From: Roseburia sp.
GTDB taxonomy: Bacteria > Bacillota > Clostridia > Lachnospirales > Lachnospiraceae
Reading direction: 5' to 3'
DNA length: 64,000 nucleotides
Assembly (NCBI GenBank): GCA_003483745.1
Contig: DMYD01000012.1
Span: forward strand, 22,219 to 86,218
Shown one piece after another: positions 63,367 through 64,000 of this stretch. The translations under genes and the position numbers were made by a program. Position 1 is the first letter of the stretch. Each line of letters begins with the position of its first letter. The notes below the pieces were generated by a model that was not told the origin of the DNA, did not search any database, and saw only the letters and a program-made list of their open reading frames with translations.

Positions 63367-64000
63367 ATGTATGAAATGAAAGACACACATATTTTACAAC
63401 TGGATGAGCTGAATGGTATGGAATGCAGGGATGAGGGAAAAAGGTCAGTTGAGCAGACATATGATACGGAAACGGGAGAACCCACACAAACATCTGAGGC
63501 ACAGGAAATGCTGCTGAATCTTATTTTAAGTCTTGGAGGAATCAGAAAAGAAGTATGGGAGTATTTGCTTACACCAAGATTTCATGATACTCAGGCAGTG
63601 GCATCAGTTGGAAGATTATTATGTTATGCAGCTCCGCTTGAATGGATGGAACTTTCGGTGGAAGCTTTGAGTCGGATGGCAGGAACAATGTATGTTAATG
63701 AGATTACAGAAGCGTATCAGGCAGATATGCCATTTAATGAAGTAAAACGTATATTTGAGTCATCTGATACAGTTTTTGAAATGTGTCAGCGCCGTAGGGA
63801 GTATGGAATAGGACAGGATAAACATCAGAAGAAACATCCGGACAATGTGACCGGAAGTGAAGAATCGAAAGATGAGAACAGTTTAGAAAAAACAGTAGTA
63901 AATGCCGTGATGGAAGCTCTGCAGTTACATCAGAAAAAAACAAAAAAACTTTCGGACAACATGACCGGAAGTGAAGAAGCGGAACATCCGGACAACATGA
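63367..64000 (+). CDS. Element protein of unknown function, cut by window end
   Basis: The frame opens at ATG 63367, 3 bases after the relaxase stop, and runs off the window. The visible 211 residues have an N-terminal acidic region (THILQLDELNGMECRDEGKR), a helical middle (LILSLGGIRKEVWEYLLTPR; AAPLEWMELSVEALSRMAGT) and then a repetitive, charged, low-complexity C-terminal part. There the peptide HPDNVTGSEE, LSDNMTGSEE and HPDNM occur, coded by the dispersed palindrome. No known domain is visible. It is likely co-transcribed with the relaxase. Confidence 0.65.
   Translation, partial: MYEMKDTHILQLDELNGMECRDEGKRSVEQTYDTETGEPTQTSEAQEMLLNLILSLGGIRKEVWEYLLTPRFHDTQAVASVGRLLCYAAPLEWMELSVEALSRMAGTMYVNEITEAYQADMPFNEVKRIFESSDTVFEMCQRRREYGIGQDKHQKKHPDNVTGSEESKDENSLEKTVVNAVMEALQLHQKKTKKLSDNMTGSEEAEHPDNM
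63835..64000 (+). repeat. Cluster of the CCGGACAA-TGACCGG motif in the last gene
   Basis: Copies at 63835-63858 (CATCCGGACAATGTGACCGG, AAGT), 63949-63972 (CTTTCGGACAACATGACCGG, AAGT) and 63985-64000 (CATCCGGACAACATGA, cut by the window). All are in frame and encode DNVTGS/DNMTGS. They share the sequence with the intergenic palindrome at 60832-60856. Confidence 0.8.

Larger units (their letters stand above)
43493..64000. mobile_element. Integrative conjugative/mobilizable element, left end to window end
   Basis: The element begins inside miaB (about 43493) and continues to the right edge of the window. It carries a serine recombinase near its left end, XRE and BlaI regulators, ParA/ParB, an initiator-like protein, RadC, MobC, a relaxase and a hairpin-rich candidate oriT. 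Coding density, AT-richness and functions differ from the chromosome at left. No type IV secretion genes are seen before the window ends, so self-transfer cannot be shown. The right attachment site is outside. Confidence 0.85.

Overview
The window looks like a chromosomal segment of a low-to-medium GC Gram-positive anaerobe of the Lachnospiraceae (Roseburia/Agathobacter/Blautia type). The grounds are gene content and style: AGGAGG-type ribosome sites, TTGACA/TATAAT promoters, a leucine T-box, archaeal-type aspartate-semialdehyde dehydrogenase, an IscU-like/GGGtGRT protein pair, and MATE, YhgE/Pip and QueH proteins. I inferred the family from protein sequence alone and cannot name a species. 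I saw no rRNA, tRNA or CRISPR array.

Bases 1 to about 43,490 are ordinary chromosome. In order: the end of uridine kinase; an SGNH hydrolase; a small membrane protein; an HD-domain protein, a CgeB-like glycosyltransferase, QueH and an LtaS-like phosphoglycerol transferase in one run; argH; asd; a very long topoisomerase III; the wreck of an ECF sigma/anti-sigma operon; a left-handed beta-helix protein; a chemotaxis receptor and a lipoprotein; the IscU-like/GGGtGRT pair; an MNT/HEPN-type pair; a Y-family polymerase with a YolD-like partner; two YhgE/Pip membrane proteins around a small membrane protein; then an amino-acid block. That block holds ilvN, ilvC, T-box-leuS, a MATE transporter, a LysR regulator divergent from leuCD, a beta-helix remnant, ApbE, and proB, DUF896, 5-formyl-THF cyclo-ligase, a 190-bp inverted repeat and proA.

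At about 43,490 the chromosome is interrupted. The gene after proA is the start of miaB, cut off exactly at the conserved FGCQMN motif. From there to the end of the window lies an integrated mobile element whose right end is not seen. Its left edge carries an AT-rich three-gene cassette (GHKL-type ATPase, DUF4325/STAS-like protein, PIN-like nuclease), followed by a convergent large serine recombinase. Then comes a control region with two related XRE repressors, a BlaI-type repressor and an Fst-like type I toxin-antitoxin hidden between ORFs. Next are small accessory genes, a DUF3991/Toprim protein, ParA, ParB, a second BlaI, a replication-initiator-like protein with a DnaA-box-bearing AT-rich region, RadC, an Rpn-type nuclease, a hairpin-rich candidate oriT, MobC and a MobA/VirD2-type relaxase. 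A final gene runs off the end. The set of recombinase, relaxase, partition and initiator genes fits an integrative conjugative or mobilizable element. No transfer channel genes are visible, so which of the two cannot be decided here.

The most interesting points are: (i) the ATPase/STAS/PIN cassette, which reads as a partner-switch-like module attached to a nuclease and whose promoter shares a 16-bp sequence with the element's own repressor region; (ii) the hidden antisense-regulated toxin; (iii) a short palindromic sequence that occurs both upstream of mobC and inside reading frames, where it encodes a recurring DNVTGSEE-like peptide; (iv) the inverted-repeat element before proA.
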